Assembly (NCBI RefSeq): GCF_014859565.1
Contig: NZ_JACUUA010000010.1
Span: 1 to 43,117, forward strand
Length of the DNA stretch: 43,117 nucleotides
Source: Marinospirillum sp.
Lineage (GTDB): Bacteria > Pseudomonadota > Gammaproteobacteria > Pseudomonadales > Halomonadaceae
Reading direction: 5' to 3'
The stretch's first letter is position 1; each line of letters starts with the position of its first letter. This document shows, piece by piece, positions 25,779 through 36,352 of this stretch. Under the pieces are notes generated by a model. That model was given only the letters and a program-made list of their open reading frames with translations. It made no database searches and had not been told where the DNA came from. A program made the position numbers and the translations under genes.

Positions 25779-27227
25779 TTAACGTGAAGAAATACTTTTG
25801 CGTCTGGGAATACCCAGTCGCTGGCGTCTTTCCCACAGACATTTACGTGAGATGCCAAGCTTTCTCGACAGCTCGGTTTCACTGAGCAAATCCTGATTCT
25901 CACGGACAAAACGCACAAAATAATCTTCCAGAGACAGATCATCCACCGGCAGATGGGCGGGATCTGCCTCTTCTTTATCGGTGGTGGCGGATGCAGAGGA
26001 TTCGCTGCTACGATTACCCTGTGTGGGTGCGGTGGTTGCTGACTGTATAAAGCTGACCTTGGGTGGAGTGTGGCTGCCGTGTGGCAACTCCAGATCTTCG
26101 GCATGTAACAGGGTGTCGTCTGCCAGAATCACTGCCCGTTCAACCCGGTTCTCCAGTTCTCGCACATTACCCGGCCATGAATAAGCCAGCAGTGCATTAC
26201 GAGCCGAGCGTGAAAAACGTGCGTGGGGTTTGTTCAGGCGTTGGCAGGTTTTTTTCAGTAGTTCATCAGCAATCAGCAGTATGTCTTCACCCCGCTCAGT
26301 CAGACAGGGTAACTCCAGCTCCACCACATTCAGGCGATAATAAAGATCCAGTCGGAACTTGCCCTGATCCACGAGGGTCTTGATATCTCGGTGGGTTGCA
26401 GCAATCAGGCGTATATCCACCCGACGAGATTCAACAGAGCCCAGACGGCGGATTTCACCTTCCTGCAGCACTCTTAATAGTCGAGCCTGAGCTTCCAGCG
26501 GTAATTCACCAATCTCATCCAGAAACAGACTGCCGCCATCAGCGGCTTCGACCAGACCGTTACGGCTGGCATTGGCGCCCGTGAACGCGCCTTTTTCATG
26601 GCCAAAGAGTTCGGACTCGATCAGGGTTTCGGGAATGGCTGCACAGTTGACTGAAATCAAGGGGGCATCTTTTCTGGGGCTGAGAGCATGGAGTGCACGA
26701 GCAACCAGCTCCTTGCCGGTACCGGACTCACCCAAAATCAACACACGGGTGTCATAGGGTGCTATTTTGCTGATTTGCCGAAATACCGCTTGCATGACAT
26801 CACTCTCACCAATCATGCCGGCAAACTGTGCCTGGCTGGCAGGAGAGATTTCTTCCGGCTCGGTTGTTTCAGCCTGCTGGCGTCGATGCTGGCTGAGGAT
26901 ATGATTCACCGCCGAGAGCATTTCATCGTGATCAAAAGGTTTGGCAATATAGTCCACCGCACCAAGTTTCATGGCATCCACTGCTGAGCGCAGGCTGGCA
27001 TAACTGGTCATGATCAGTACCGGGATGTCCTGGCTGATCAGCTCCGTACCAGATTCACCCGGCAGGCGAAGATCACTGATGATCAGATCAAAATGTTCTT
27101 TTGCCAGTTGCTGGCGTGCCTCCGAAACAGTGCCCGCTTCAGCAACCTGAAAACCATTACGCTCCAGTAACCGCCGCAGGGCGGAGCGGATAATGCCTTC
27201 ATCTTCAACGATCAGTATCTGACTCAT
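25779..27227 (-). CDS. cbrB: sigma-54-dependent response regulator CbrB
   Basis: A 482-residue NtrC-family activator. The receiver domain has Asp52 as phospho-acceptor in [12 protein letters not shown]. The AAA+ domain (about 135-370) has Walker A GESGTGKE, the sigma-54 contact loop GAFTGA and the Walker B-type [10 protein letters not shown] Ser/Thr-rich linker leads to a Fis-type HTH ([22 protein letters not shown]). It overlaps cbrA by 23 bases. In Pseudomonas, CbrB activates crcZ and amino-acid use genes from sigma-54 promoters; the RNA gene lies just downstream here. Confidence 0.93.
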   Translation of the reverse strand: MSQILIVEDEGIIRSALRRLLERNGFQVAEAGTVSEARQQLAKEHFDLIISDLRLPGESGTELISQDIPVLIMTSYASLRSAVDAMKLGAVDYIAKPFDHDEMLSAVNHILSQHRRQQAETTEPEEISPASQAQFAGMIGESDVMQAVFRQISKIAPYDTRVLILGESGTGKELVARALHALSPRKDAPLISVNCAAIPETLIESELFGHEKGAFTGANASRNGLVEAADGGSLFLDEIGELPLEAQARLLRVLQEGEIRRLGSVESRRVDIRLIAATHRDIKTLVDQGKFRLDLYYRLNVVELELPCLTERGEDILLIADELLKKTCQRLNKPHARFSRSARNALLAYSWPGNVRELENRVERAVILADDTLLHAEDLELPHGSHTPPKVSFIQSATTAPTQGNRSSESSASATTDKEEADPAHLPVDDLSLEDYFVRFVRENQDLLSETELSRKLGISRKCLWERRQRLGIPRRKSISSR

Positions 27228-30165
27228 GATCTGCTGGCTGCTCCTGATGTGTTAATTCAGTGATCGAAGGGAAACGGCAACAAAAACAACTGCCCACCCC
27301 GAGTAGAGGGCTGGGACTGATGGCCTGAATCTGTCCTTCGTGCTCTTCGACAATACTATACACCAGTGCCAGTCCCAACCCTGTGCCTTCACCGGCTTGT
27401 TTGGTGGTATAAAAAGGCTCAAACAGATGCTCCAGGTGCTGGGCTGGAATGCCTGTGCCATTATCGTGAACTTCAACCACCACATCCTGATCACGCCTGT
27501 CACCACAACAGAGAATAATACCGCCATCTGGAGTGGCATCACGGGCGTTGGCAATCAGGTTCACAAAAACCTGTACCAAGCGCTGGGTATCACCTCGTAC
27601 ATAAAGGTGCTCCGGACATTCGTTTTTATACACACGATTACGACCTCGGTTACTGAGCGAGATCAGGTTGATGGCTTCGGTCAGTGCGCCTCGCAGGTTC
27701 ACCTGTTCAAACTGCAGGGTGGCGTGAGCACGTCCGGCATGAGAGAAGCTGACCAGTGACTGCACTATGGCGGTGATGCGGTGGGTCAGCTGCAGAATCT
27801 GCTGGCTGGTTTCCAGTACCGCCTGTGGGTCTTCTGCGTCATACCGTAGGTTCTGCGCCAGAGACGAAATGCCGGTGACAGGATTGCCAATTTCATGCGC
27901 CACCCCCGCCGCTAAACGACCGATGGATGCAAGACGTTCATTGTGCAGCAGTTCGTCCTGTAGTCGTTTCAGATCGCTCTGATCTTCCACCAGTAACACG
28001 GTGCCACCCATTAACGCAGCAGGGTCATCCAGTCGTGCTTTGTGAAGGCTTAACCACCGTGGTGGGATGCCCTCTTGCTTCAGTGGTTGGCGGTGGATTT
28101 GCTGCCGGGGGCTTTCTAAAAAGCCTTGCAGCAGTTGGTTCCAGGGCTCCGGCAGATGGCGGATTCTGGAGCCTATCACCTGTTCACCCACAATACCGGT
28201 GAGGTGTTCCATTGCCAGATTCCACATCAATACTTCCTGGTCTCTGCCCAGGGTGCAAATCCCGACTGGGAGACGCAGCAGTGTCTGACGGTGGTGGCGG
28301 CGGAGTTTGTCCAGCTCTCTGGCCATACCGGTCAGACGGGTGCGGTAGTCTTCCAGATGCCGTTCGACATAATGTATATCATCTTCTGATTCGGTCTGCT
28401 GATTTTGCCAGGGCAGGTACCGGTCGGTTAACTCTTGCGCTACAGCGGGCCCCATCAAGCCGGAAAGATTGGCTTGTATTTGGTCGCGCAGCCGTCGCAT
28501 TGAATAAGGACGAGCATCGGATGGATTGAGATTAAGTTCACCCAGAGCGCGGCATACTTCACGCTGGGCGGTTTCGATACCCAGCGGAATACTGAGGAAG
28601 CGGGTGAAGTCATCACAGTTTCTAGCTTGTAATTGCTGGCGCTTGGGATGCAGTAAGGCATCCTGAGAACAGGCCAGCGCACTGGCCTTTTCTTCATCAC
28701 TGATACGTGTCAGCAGTGACACCAGAATAAAAATGACAATGTTCAGTGTAATGGCAAGAATAGCAACGTTGTACCAGTCACTGATACCGTTTAGCTCCAG
28801 GTGCATACCGGCCAGTTGCAGTTCATTGATATCCAGCATCAACGGGAAACCCAACCCGACAACCCATACGGTGAACCCGGCCAGCAGACCAGCAATTAAA
28901 CCGTTACGGTTGGCAGAAGGCCAGTAGAGTAATGCCAGTGTACCCGGTAAAAATTGTAAAGTTCCGATAAAAGCGGATAAGCCCAGGGTGGATAAATCAT
29001 GTTTAACACTCACCACCAGATAAACCAGATAAGCGATGAATATCAGCGTGCCAATCAAGAATCGACGCATCCAGATCAGCCAGTAATAAATATCAAAACG
29101 GGCCGGGGGCTGGTAAATTGCCAGCACCAGATGATTCAGTACCATGGGCGCCAGAGCCAGGGTGATCACAATAATAGTGCCACTGGCTGCAGCCAGACCG
29201 GCAATAAAAGACAGTAGGCTCCAGTAACCACCCAGTGACAGGGTGGCATATTCGATTGGCACACTGCTTTCAAGGGCATGATGTGCCCAGTAGATGATGG
29301 GAACTGGCAGTGCCAGTAATAACAAAAAAACCGGCAGCATCCAGCTGGCTTGCATCAAGGCATCTTCAGAGGGATTTTCAGTGAAGATGATATGAAAAAT
29401 ATGCGGCATAGAAACAGCCGTGGCAAAAAACAGCAACAACAGGGTACGCCACTGATTGTCTTCCAGCGGGGTAATGGCCTGAGTCAGAGTATTACCGTGC
29501 TCAGCCAACCAGTTTTCCAGCCCTTCAAAACCACCAAAAACACTGAACAGGGTGATGCCGCCGAGTGCCAGAAAAGCCAGTAATTTAACCAGCGATTCAA
29601 AGGCAATGGCAACCAGCAGGCTTTCGTGGCGCTCGCGTAGTGAGATATGACGTGCGCCAAACAGTATGGCAAACAGGGTAATCACAGCACAAAACACGAA
29701 CGCCAGATGATAGGGGGAGGATTCGTTGGTCAGCAGATAAATAACATCACCAATAGCCTGAATCTGCAGAGCCAGCAGTGGCATGGTGCCAATCAACAGT
29801 CCAAGGGTCACCAGCATACCTACCCAGCGACTGCGATAACGGAAAGCAAACAGGTCGGCCAGTGACGATAACTGATAGGTACGGGTCAGGCGCAGGAGGG
29901 GCGATAGCAGCACCGGTGCCAGCACAAAAACACCGGAGATGCCCAGATAATAGGTCAGGTAACCATAACCATACTGGTCGGCCATGGCAAAGGAACCATA
30001 AAAAGCCCAGCCGCTGGCATACATACCCAGTGCCAGCACATACACCAGTGGATGACGCACCAGTCTTGCAGGAATCCAGCCTTTTTCCACTATCCAGGCA
30101 CAGGCAAATAAAACCAGTAGATAGCCAACGCCGATGACAAAAATCTGTGTCAGTGTAAAACTCAT
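27205..30165 (-). CDS. cbrA: transporter-linked sensor histidine kinase CbrA
   Basis: A 986-residue protein. The first 500 or so residues form a sodium/solute-symporter (SLC5-like) membrane domain of about 13 segments ([24 protein letters not shown]). A STAC-like region (about 510-610), a PAS domain (about 640-735), a HisKA domain with His757 in [11 protein letters not shown] and an HATPase domain ([26 protein letters not shown]) follow. Such SSS-kinase fusions sense nutrient flux or carbon/nitrogen balance; Pseudomonas CbrA also transports histidine. It begins four bases after the cbrX-like stop, and its end overlaps the CbrB start. Confidence 0.93.
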   Translation of the reverse strand: MSFTLTQIFVIGVGYLLVLFACAWIVEKGWIPARLVRHPLVYVLALGMYASGWAFYGSFAMADQYGYGYLTYYLGISGVFVLAPVLLSPLLRLTRTYQLSSLADLFAFRYRSRWVGMLVTLGLLIGTMPLLALQIQAIGDVIYLLTNESSPYHLAFVFCAVITLFAILFGARHISLRERHESLLVAIAFESLVKLLAFLALGGITLFSVFGGFEGLENWLAEHGNTLTQAITPLEDNQWRTLLLLFFATAVSMPHIFHIIFTENPSEDALMQASWMLPVFLLLLALPVPIIYWAHHALESSVPIEYATLSLGGYWSLLSFIAGLAAASGTIIVITLALAPMVLNHLVLAIYQPPARFDIYYWLIWMRRFLIGTLIFIAYLVYLVVSVKHDLSTLGLSAFIGTLQFLPGTLALLYWPSANRNGLIAGLLAGFTVWVVGLGFPLMLDINELQLAGMHLELNGISDWYNVAILAITLNIVIFILVSLLTRISDEEKASALACSQDALLHPKRQQLQARNCDDFTRFLSIPLGIETAQREVCRALGELNLNPSDARPYSMRRLRDQIQANLSGLMGPAVAQELTDRYLPWQNQQTESEDDIHYVERHLEDYRTRLTGMARELDKLRRHHRQTLLRLPVGICTLGRDQEVLMWNLAMEHLTGIVGEQVIGSRIRHLPEPWNQLLQGFLESPRQQIHRQPLKQEGIPPRWLSLHKARLDDPAALMGGTVLLVEDQSDLKRLQDELLHNERLASIGRLAAGVAHEIGNPVTGISSLAQNLRYDAEDPQAVLETSQQILQLTHRITAIVQSLVSFSHAGRAHATLQFEQVNLRGALTEAINLISLSNRGRNRVYKNECPEHLYVRGDTQRLVQVFVNLIANARDATPDGGIILCCGDRRDQDVVVEVHDNGTGIPAQHLEHLFEPFYTTKQAGEGTGLGLALVYSIVEEHEGQIQAISPSPLLGVGSCFCCRFPSITELTHQEQPADHESDTDR

Positions 30166-30169
30166 AAGG

Positions 30170-30340
30170 TTACAACTGCTCCAGGCGGCGTTTCTGCTCC
30201 AGCCATAGGGTGGCTCCGATCAGCGCGCCCCAGACCAGAAAAGGTTTATACCAGTCACTGCCACCCCAGGGCGTTAGAAACCAGGGCGAAAAGAAGTAAC
30301 CAACGGTGACCAGCAGTAGCACTAATCGATAGAGATACAT
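30170..30340 (-). CDS. cbrX: CbrX-like 56-residue membrane peptide
   Basis: A frame of 56 codons, starting MYLYRLVLLLVTVGYFF and ending EQKRRLEQL. It has two hydrophobic helices (about 4-22 and 33-46) joined by a polar WGGSDWYK loop and a positively charged C-terminus. Its ATG lies inside the last 19 bases of gluQ and its stop is four bases before cbrA, so it should be translationally coupled to cbrA. A similar small ORF, cbrX, occupies this place in Pseudomonas. Function is unknown; it may set CbrA levels by coupled translation or contact the CbrA membrane domain. Confidence 0.75.
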   Translation of the reverse strand: MYLYRLVLLLVTVGYFFSPWFLTPWGGSDWYKPFLVWGALIGATLWLEQKRRLEQL

Positions 30341-31257
30341 GGATCCAGATCCGTGTCCTTGATGTGGGTAGTAGCGGGAATGTTACTCGGCTGCCAGTGG
30401 TTTAATGCTTCTTCCAGCAGGGTGGCCACAGGTTCAAGTCTCAGTGCCGGATCTGGTTGTTGCTGCAAAGCGCAGAGGGCACGGTAGAGTAACGGGCTAG
30501 CCTGCTGAGTATCCATTGCCGGAGCGTGATTCTGTTTTGAAAGCTTTTGACCTGTGTCATTCACTATAACGGGAAGGTGAGCGTAATGGAATGCGGGCTG
30601 ATGGGGTTGTGCTTTGCCAAGACAGGTCTGAATCCAGATTTGCCAGGGAGTGGAGTCAAGCAGATCAATACCCCGCAGCAGATGAGTAATGCCCTGTTCC
30701 AGATCATCCACCACTACGGCCAGCTGATAAGCCCAGAGACCATCACGCCTGCGAATAATAACATCACCAGCCTGGTTGAGAGGCCAGTGTTGGTTTCCCT
30801 GGATTTCATCCTGCCAACAAATAGTTTGCTGATGATCCACGGCCAGTCGCCAGGCCAGCGTGCGTTCAGGGTGACGGGGTTTTATGCGGCAATAACCGGG
30901 ATAAATTTGATGGTTTGCCAGTTCTTTGCGGCTGCAGCTACAGGGGTAGGCATGACCCAGCTGCACCAGCTGCTCAAGGTGAGCCAGGTAAAGATCATGG
31001 CGCTGGCTTTGGTAGATCACTTGACCATCCCAGTGCAGACCAAAGGCTTCAAGGGTGGTAAGCAGGTCTGTGGCAGCACCAGGCATTTCACGGGGTGGAT
31101 CGAGGTCTTCGATTCTGACCAGCCATTCACCACCACGGCTGCGTGCTTCAAGCCAGCTGGCCAGCGCCGTAACCAGCGAGCCAAAATGCAAGAGGCCAGT
31201 GGGGCTGGGGGCAAAACGCCCCCGATAAGTGGACTGAGACTGTTTGATAGGCAGCAT
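30322..31257 (-). CDS. gluQ: glutamyl-Q tRNA(Asp) synthetase
   Basis: A 311-residue truncated GluRS paralogue that attaches glutamate to queuosine in the anticodon of tRNA-Asp. It lacks an anticodon-binding domain. Class I motifs are RFAPSPTGLLHFGSLV (HIGH-like) and KLSKQNHA (KMSKS-like). The zinc site YPCSCSRKEL...YPGYCR is present. The ATG follows the dksA stop with no gap, the usual dksA-gluQ pair in gammaproteobacteria. Confidence 0.95.
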   Translation of the reverse strand: MLPIKQSQSTYRGRFAPSPTGLLHFGSLVTALASWLEARSRGGEWLVRIEDLDPPREMPGAATDLLTTLEAFGLHWDGQVIYQSQRHDLYLAHLEQLVQLGHAYPCSCSRKELANHQIYPGYCRIKPRHPERTLAWRLAVDHQQTICWQDEIQGNQHWPLNQAGDVIIRRRDGLWAYQLAVVVDDLEQGITHLLRGIDLLDSTPWQIWIQTCLGKAQPHQPAFHYAHLPVIVNDTGQKLSKQNHAPAMDTQQASPLLYRALCALQQQPDPALRLEPVATLLEEALNHWQPSNIPATTHIKDTDLDPCISID

Positions 31258-31695
31258 TTAACCGCCGATCTGTTTTTCCTTGATCTCAGCCAGGCTTTTA
31301 CAGTCTACACACAGGGTAGCGGTCGGCCGGGCTTCCAGACGACGGATACCAATTTCAATGCCGCAGGCATCACAGTAGCCGTAATCACCTTCTTCGATTT
31401 TATCCAGCGTTTCGTTGATCTTGCGGATGAGTTTGCGCTCACGATCACGGGTACGCAGTTCCAGACTGAACTCTTCTTCCTGAGTGGCGCGGTCAGCTGG
31501 ATCAGCAAAGTTGGATGCGTCTTCTTTCAGATGCTGAACGGTACGATCCACTTCTTCCATCAGCTCCTGCTTCCAGTTCAGCAGCAGTTGACGAAAGTGT
31601 GCCAACTGAGCATCACTCATATATTCTTCATCTGTACCCTGTTGGTAAGGGATGAAGGTCTGGTTTTGTTCTGTATCCTGCTTGCTTGATGGCAT
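31258..31695 (-). CDS. dksA: RNA polymerase-binding transcription factor DksA
   Basis: A 145-residue coiled-coil protein that binds the RNA polymerase secondary channel and works with ppGpp in the stringent response. The coiled-coil tip has the Asp pair in DPADRAT, and the four-Cys zinc finger CDACG...CVDC is complete. The C-terminal helix RLEARPTATLCVDCKSLAE is typical. It heads the gluQ-cbrX-cbrA-cbrB series. Confidence 0.97.
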   Translation of the reverse strand: MPSSKQDTEQNQTFIPYQQGTDEEYMSDAQLAHFRQLLLNWKQELMEEVDRTVQHLKEDASNFADPADRATQEEEFSLELRTRDRERKLIRKINETLDKIEEGDYGYCDACGIEIGIRRLEARPTATLCVDCKSLAEIKEKQIGG

Positions 31696-31729
31696 AGCGG
31701 TGCCTCGCGACTTTAAGGGCGTCCTGTTT

Positions 31730-31752
31730 CGGTAACTGCTTCATAGTTACCG
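31730..31752 (-). other. 8-base-pair inverted repeat in the dksA upstream region
   Basis: CGGTAACT pairs exactly with AGTTACCG across seven bases, about 35-57 bases before the dksA start on the minus strand. It may be a leader hairpin or an operator. There is no T-run directly after it in either direction that makes a convincing terminator. Confidence 0.5.
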
Positions 31753-31882
31753 AGCGAAAAAAAGACTAGCTTATTTACTGCAATCCAGAGGAAATTGCAA
31801 GGAAAGCAGCCAGAACTTTAGCAGTGTGAGATGTTTGGTCGAAAGAGTCCGACAGTTTACTTTTACAGAAGGAGGCGCAGGT

Positions 31883-32824
31883 GTGCGGCAATTTATTCAA
31901 GGGTTGAAAGTTCTGGGTGTGGGTTTGAGTATTTTGCTGTTCGGTGCCTGTGCCATGACAGATACCAGCGCAAGCTCACAAGCGCAATGGTTGGCATCGG
32001 AGCACCAAGATCATCCGTTGGTTGGCCGCCTCTGGTCTGTGGCAGAACAAAGGTTTGTAGAACCAGCAACCTTTTTTGCGGAATTGCCTGGTAATCACTG
32101 GTTATTGATTGGTGAGCAGCATGATAACCCCGATCATCAGCGGCTGACCTTGGCTTGGCTGCAGGCTCTAGCAACCAGCAATCGGATGGGGGTGCTGGCG
32201 CTGGAAATGGCAAGACTGGAACAGCAGCCATTGCTGGATGCACAGCTGGGACAGCAGGTGACACCGGAAGATCTGAACTGGACACAGGGCTGGCCGTGGG
32301 AGCGTTACGGTGCACTGGTACAACAAGGGTTACTACAGGCACAGCAGGTATTGGCCACTGACCCGTCCAGAGAAAAACAAATGCTGGCTTACCGTGATGG
32401 TGCACCACAAGCGGCATTAACAAGGGCGCAGGCTGAAGCGCTGGATGCTCTGATCGACCAGGGGCACTGTGGCATGTTGCCTGCTGAGCGACTGCCAGCC
32501 ATGCGCCAGGTGCAGCTGTTCAGGGATCAGGTTATGGCAGCAACACTGGCGGCTGTGCAGTTGCAAGGGCGGGTCGGGTTGATGCAAGCCGGTGCTGTTC
32601 ATACCCGCAGGGATATAGGTATCCCACGCTGGTTGCCTGATGGTATGGAATACAGCAGCTTGTGGCTGGTGCAGGTCAACCAGCACCAGCAGCCAGAAGA
32701 GTATCTGGCGGCTGGTGTGGATGGGATTCCCATTACGGATTACATTTATTTCACCCCTGCTATCCCGGCAGTGGATTATTGCGAGGCTTTTAAGTCGCCC
32801 AGTCAGTCATCCAGTCGCAGGTGA
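31883..32824 (+). CDS. ChaN family haem-binding-type lipoprotein
   Basis: A 313-residue protein from the GTG at 31883, which has GGAGG seven bases upstream; GTG at 31826 is less likely. A lipoprotein signal with lipobox LFGAC is present near residue 20. The ChaN (DUF399) domain has LLIGEQHDNPDHQRL, LALEMARLEQQ and MLAYRDGA-type motifs, plus AGAVHTRRDIGIPRWL. Family members bind haem or iron at the outer membrane in some pathogens. The 3' end overlaps the convergent kinase gene by 22 bases. No iron-uptake genes sit beside it. Confidence 0.82.
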   Translation: MRQFIQGLKVLGVGLSILLFGACAMTDTSASSQAQWLASEHQDHPLVGRLWSVAEQRFVEPATFFAELPGNHWLLIGEQHDNPDHQRLTLAWLQALATSNRMGVLALEMARLEQQPLLDAQLGQQVTPEDLNWTQGWPWERYGALVQQGLLQAQQVLATDPSREKQMLAYRDGAPQAALTRAQAEALDALIDQGHCGMLPAERLPAMRQVQLFRDQVMAATLAAVQLQGRVGLMQAGAVHTRRDIGIPRWLPDGMEYSSLWLVQVNQHQQPEEYLAAGVDGIPITDYIYFTPAIPAVDYCEAFKSPSQSSSRR

Positions 32825-34374
32825 TCACGAATCAGCTTGACCAAGGTCTGGCTGGCAGCAGGAGCGTCAGTGTCCACGGTCACCGCATAGCTGAGTTCTT
32901 CCTGGGTGAGGGGTTCGTGGGTAGCCAGTTGATGCTCAAGCACCAGCAGATCAGCTTCGGCGATTTTTTCACCCTCCTGCATCCTTTTGGCCAGACGACG
33001 GCGCAGGGTGGCTTCATCCGCTTTTAATGAAATGATCAGTGAAGGCAGCCCCAGCTGTTCAGCAACACTGCGCAGCTGGTCGCGCTGGGCTTTTTTCAGG
33101 TTGGTGGCATCCAGGGTTACCGGGAAACAAGAGCGCAGTACCGAGTTTGCCAGCTGGGTCAGGCGGCTGTAGGTTTGCTGGGTTGCCTCGCTGGTGTAAA
33201 TGCCACCGGTCAGCTCGGAGCGTCCATTCTCTTCTGCTTTCAGGCCAAACAAGCGCTTGCGTTCAACGTCGGAGCGGATACGAATACCGCCCAGCTCTCT
33301 GACCACATTGCTGGTCAGGGTGCTTTTACCGCTGCCAGAAAAGCCGTGGGTAATCAGCAGATAGGGGGAGTGGAAATCAGTGTAGCTTTCTGCCAGATCG
33401 GTATAACTGCGATACTGACGCAGCACTGTGGCCTTGTCTTCATCATCCAGACCGGGCTGAGCTAAGCGGAAAAGGTTAACCTTGGCACGAACCAGTGCCC
33501 GGTAAACCTTGTAAAAACACAAGAGTTGTAAGCCTTCATAATCACCGGTCTGTTCCAGGTAATGGTTCAGGGTGAGCTGAGACATTTTTTTCAGTCCACG
33601 GTCTTCCAGGTCCATTAGCAGGAAAGCCAGATCACTGATGACATCACACCAGCGGAAAGCATCATTAAATTCAATACAATCAAAAGCCACCACCTTACCC
33701 TGCCATAGGGTGGTATTGCCCAAATGTAGGTCACCATGGCACTCACGGACAAAGCCTTGTTGCAGGCGCTCACTGAGCAGCGCCTCGTGACGCTCAAAGG
33801 TATCCTTTGACCATTCCTCCAGCAACTGCAGTTGTTTCAGGGCGTCTTCATCGTTCAGTAGATCACGGATCTGGTCAAAATTCTGTTGTGCCGGAAACCA
33901 GATGGCTTCGGGTGTGCCTAACCCATCCGGCGGGGTGCCGGGTGCAATCTTGGCATGGAAATCAGCCAGTTGTTCGGCCAGTTGTAACAAGTGGCTTTCT
34001 TCTAACTCACCGCGCTGTTGCAAGGCATTCAGCAGTTGTGAGTCATCAAAACGGCGCATTTTGAGTGCATACTCAAAAGGTGCACTGGCATCCCCGATCA
34101 ATGGGACATCAGCGCTGCCGGAAATGGGTAATACATCCAGATAAAACTCTGGTGCCAGACGCTGGTTCAGCTGCATTTCCAGTTCGCAGAAATGCTTACG
34201 CAGATCCAGGCTGGAGTAATCAAGGAAACCGAAGTTAACCGGCTTTTTAACCTTGTAAGCAAATTCACCCACAAGAAAAACCCAGGATATATGGGTTTCG
34301 CGCATCTGGATATCGCTGGCCGGATGCGGGTAGCTGGCGGGATTTTTTAATGCCTGGATTAATGCCTCGTTCAT
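32803..34374 (-). CDS. fused aminoglycoside-phosphotransferase-like and P-loop kinase protein
   Basis: A 523-residue two-domain protein. The N-terminal half (about 1-325) is an APH-type kinase fold with the catalytic HGDLHLGN and the metal-binding segment FDCIEF. The C-terminal half (about 335-523) is a P-loop kinase with Walker A GFSGSGKSTLT, resembling zeta-toxin/gluconate-kinase-like AAA_33 proteins. The family is widespread in proteobacteria and of unknown function; antibiotic resistance should not be assumed. It lies 24 bases after hemL and may be read with it. Confidence 0.8.
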   Translation of the reverse strand: MNEALIQALKNPASYPHPASDIQMRETHISWVFLVGEFAYKVKKPVNFGFLDYSSLDLRKHFCELEMQLNQRLAPEFYLDVLPISGSADVPLIGDASAPFEYALKMRRFDDSQLLNALQQRGELEESHLLQLAEQLADFHAKIAPGTPPDGLGTPEAIWFPAQQNFDQIRDLLNDEDALKQLQLLEEWSKDTFERHEALLSERLQQGFVRECHGDLHLGNTTLWQGKVVAFDCIEFNDAFRWCDVISDLAFLLMDLEDRGLKKMSQLTLNHYLEQTGDYEGLQLLCFYKVYRALVRAKVNLFRLAQPGLDDEDKATVLRQYRSYTDLAESYTDFHSPYLLITHGFSGSGKSTLTSNVVRELGGIRIRSDVERKRLFGLKAEENGRSELTGGIYTSEATQQTYSRLTQLANSVLRSCFPVTLDATNLKKAQRDQLRSVAEQLGLPSLIISLKADEATLRRRLAKRMQEGEKIAEADLLVLEHQLATHEPLTQEELSYAVTVDTDAPAASQTLVKLIRDHLRLDD

Positions 34375-34398
34375 GGGCTGCTCCTTTTGATTTTTGAT

Positions 34399-35691
34399 TT
34401 ATTGGTTTGCAGCCAGTCGTGCAAAGGCTTTTTCTGCAGCAGCCAGGGTGATTTGTAGTTCTTTTTCACCATGGCAGGAAGATACAAATCCTGCTTCGTA
34501 GGCCGAGGGTGCCAGATAAACGCCTTCATCCAGCATGGCATGGAAAAAAGCTTTAAAGCGTTCAATATCACAAGCCGTGGCATCAGTAAAGTTATGCACA
34601 GCGGTAACTTCGGTGAAGAAAAGTCCAAACATGCCACCGACCTGTTGTGTCATGAATGGAATGCCGGCAGCCTGAGCCTTCTGCTGCAGACCAGAGCAAA
34701 GCTGGCTGACAAAATCACCAAGTTTCTGGTGAAAACCGGGCTGGCGTAACTTGGTCAGCAGCGCCAGGCCGGCGGCCATCGCCAAAGGGTTGCCAGACAG
34801 GGTGCCGGCTTGATAAACCGGGCCCAGGGGTGAAAGGTGATTCATGACTTCGGCTTTGCCACCAAAAGCACCTACTGGTAGTCCACCACCGACAATTTTA
34901 CCCAGTGTGGTCAGATCCGGTGTGATGCCATAGTGCTGTTGTGCACCGCCCAGAGCCACTCGGAAACCGGTCATGACTTCGTCAAAAATCAGCAGTGCAC
35001 CGGATTGATCACAAACTTCACGCAGGGTTTCCAGAAAACCCGGTTGTGGCGGAATGCAGTTCATGTTGCCAGCAACCGGCTCCACAATGATGCAGGCAAT
35101 CTGATCACCCAGTTGTTTAAAGCATTCACGGATACCCTGAGCATCATTAAAAGTTAGAGTCAGAGTGTGCTGGGCAAAATCAGCAGGAACGCCCGGAGAG
35201 GTCGGAACACCAAAAGTCAGTGCGCCGGAACCGGCCTTGACCAGCAGTGAGTCACTGTGACCGTGATAACAACCTTCAAATTTGACAATCTTGTCGCGTC
35301 CGGTGAAACCACGCGCCAGACGTATGGCACTCATAGTGGCTTCGGTGCCTGAGTTGACCATACGCACCCGATCCATGGACGGTACTAGCTCACAAAGCAG
35401 CTCGGCCATTTCGGTCTCAAGAGCAGTGGGGGCGCCGTAAGATAAGCCGAGTTCCAGACGATCACGAACAGCATTCAGAATATCCGGATCAGCGTGTCCG
35501 GTGATCATTGGCCCCCAGGAGCCGACATAATCAACATAAGAGCGGTCATCTTCATCCACCATGTAGGCACCAGCTGCCTTTTTAATGAATAGCGGCGTGC
35601 CGCCTACACTTTTGAAGGCGCGTACTGGTGAGTTAACACCGCCGGGAATGGATTTGGCCGCGCGTTCAAAAAGTTCTGCTGAGCGTGTCAT
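34399..35691 (-). CDS. hemL: glutamate-1-semialdehyde 2,1-aminomutase
   Basis: A 430-residue PLP enzyme that forms 5-aminolevulinate, the C5-pathway precursor of haem. I choose the ATG at 35691 ([11 protein letters not shown]) with GAGG seven bases upstream, although the frame is open further. The PLP lysine lies in [18 protein letters not shown], and [17 protein letters not shown] and [16 protein letters not shown] are intact. Its start lies within the last 26 bases of thiE. Confidence 0.96.
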   Translation of the reverse strand: MTRSAELFERAAKSIPGGVNSPVRAFKSVGGTPLFIKKAAGAYMVDEDDRSYVDYVGSWGPMITGHADPDILNAVRDRLELGLSYGAPTALETEMAELLCELVPSMDRVRMVNSGTEATMSAIRLARGFTGRDKIVKFEGCYHGHSDSLLVKAGSGALTFGVPTSPGVPADFAQHTLTLTFNDAQGIRECFKQLGDQIACIIVEPVAGNMNCIPPQPGFLETLREVCDQSGALLIFDEVMTGFRVALGGAQQHYGITPDLTTLGKIVGGGLPVGAFGGKAEVMNHLSPLGPVYQAGTLSGNPLAMAAGLALLTKLRQPGFHQKLGDFVSQLCSGLQQKAQAAGIPFMTQQVGGMFGLFFTEVTAVHNFTDATACDIERFKAFFHAMLDEGVYLAPSAYEAGFVSSCHGEKELQITLAAAEKAFARLAANQ

Positions 35692-36352
35692 GGTGTACCT
35701 CATTAATAAAAGATGGTGAATACTCAAAAGCCTTGCGGTACTGGAGTACAGCCTGGCATGGATCGGCTGCTGCAAAAATACCTTCGGCTGCTGCAATCAT
35801 GCTGGCGCCGGCCTGTACAACTTCTGATGCGTGCATTGGGGTGATGCCACCAATGGCTACGCAGGGAATTTGCAGGTGTCGGGTATGCAGAAAAATACTT
35901 AAAGGAGCAGCGGGAGCATCCGGCTTGGTTTTGGATGGATAACAGCGACCAAAAGCCAGGTAGTCGGCTCCCTGTTGTACGGCCTGTTCAGCCAGTTGCA
36001 GGCTATTATGGCAGGTGCGACCAATCAGAAAGTGGTTGCCGAGCAGTTCCCGTGCATGTTGTAAGCTGGCATCACCCTGCCCCAGATGTACACCGCTGGC
36101 TTCACAGGCACGAGCGAGTTCGGGGTCATCATTAATAATAAACAAGCAGTCATAACTTTTGCAGAGGTCAGACAGCAAACGAGCCTGGCGTAATGCTTTG
36201 CTGGCATCGGCTGTTTTGTCCCGGTATTGCAACACACTCAGCCCGCCTCTTAATGCTGCTTCGACCCGCTCCAGCATCTGGGTGTCATCTGGCAACAGCA
36301 AGGGGTCAGTGATGGCGTAGACACCTGATAATTGTTGTTGTTTTTTATCCAT
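35666..36352 (-). CDS. thiE: thiamine-phosphate synthase ThiE
   Basis: A 228-residue TIM-barrel enzyme that joins HMP-PP to the thiazole phosphate. Motifs are [36 protein letters not shown] and [16 protein letters not shown], then [18 protein letters not shown]. It overlaps thiD upstream by eight bases and hemL downstream by 26 bases, so the three are translationally linked. Confidence 0.95.
   Translation of the reverse strand: MDKKQQQLSGVYAITDPLLLPDDTQMLERVEAALRGGLSVLQYRDKTADASKALRQARLLSDLCKSYDCLFIINDDPELARACEASGVHLGQGDASLQHARELLGNHFLIGRTCHNSLQLAEQAVQQGADYLAFGRCYPSKTKPDAPAAPLSIFLHTRHLQIPCVAIGGITPMHASEVVQAGASMIAAAEGIFAAADPCQAVLQYRKAFEYSPSFINEVHHDTLSRTF

Noticed and set aside
32803..34374. 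Aminoglycoside resistance gene
   Set aside because: The APH fold is shared by many small-molecule kinases; the fusion with a P-loop kinase is a housekeeping-type family and no resistance context is present.
35692..35796. Extension of hemL upstream of 35691
   Set aside because: Lies inside thiE in another frame; the ATG at 35691 has GAGG and the usual HemL N-terminus.
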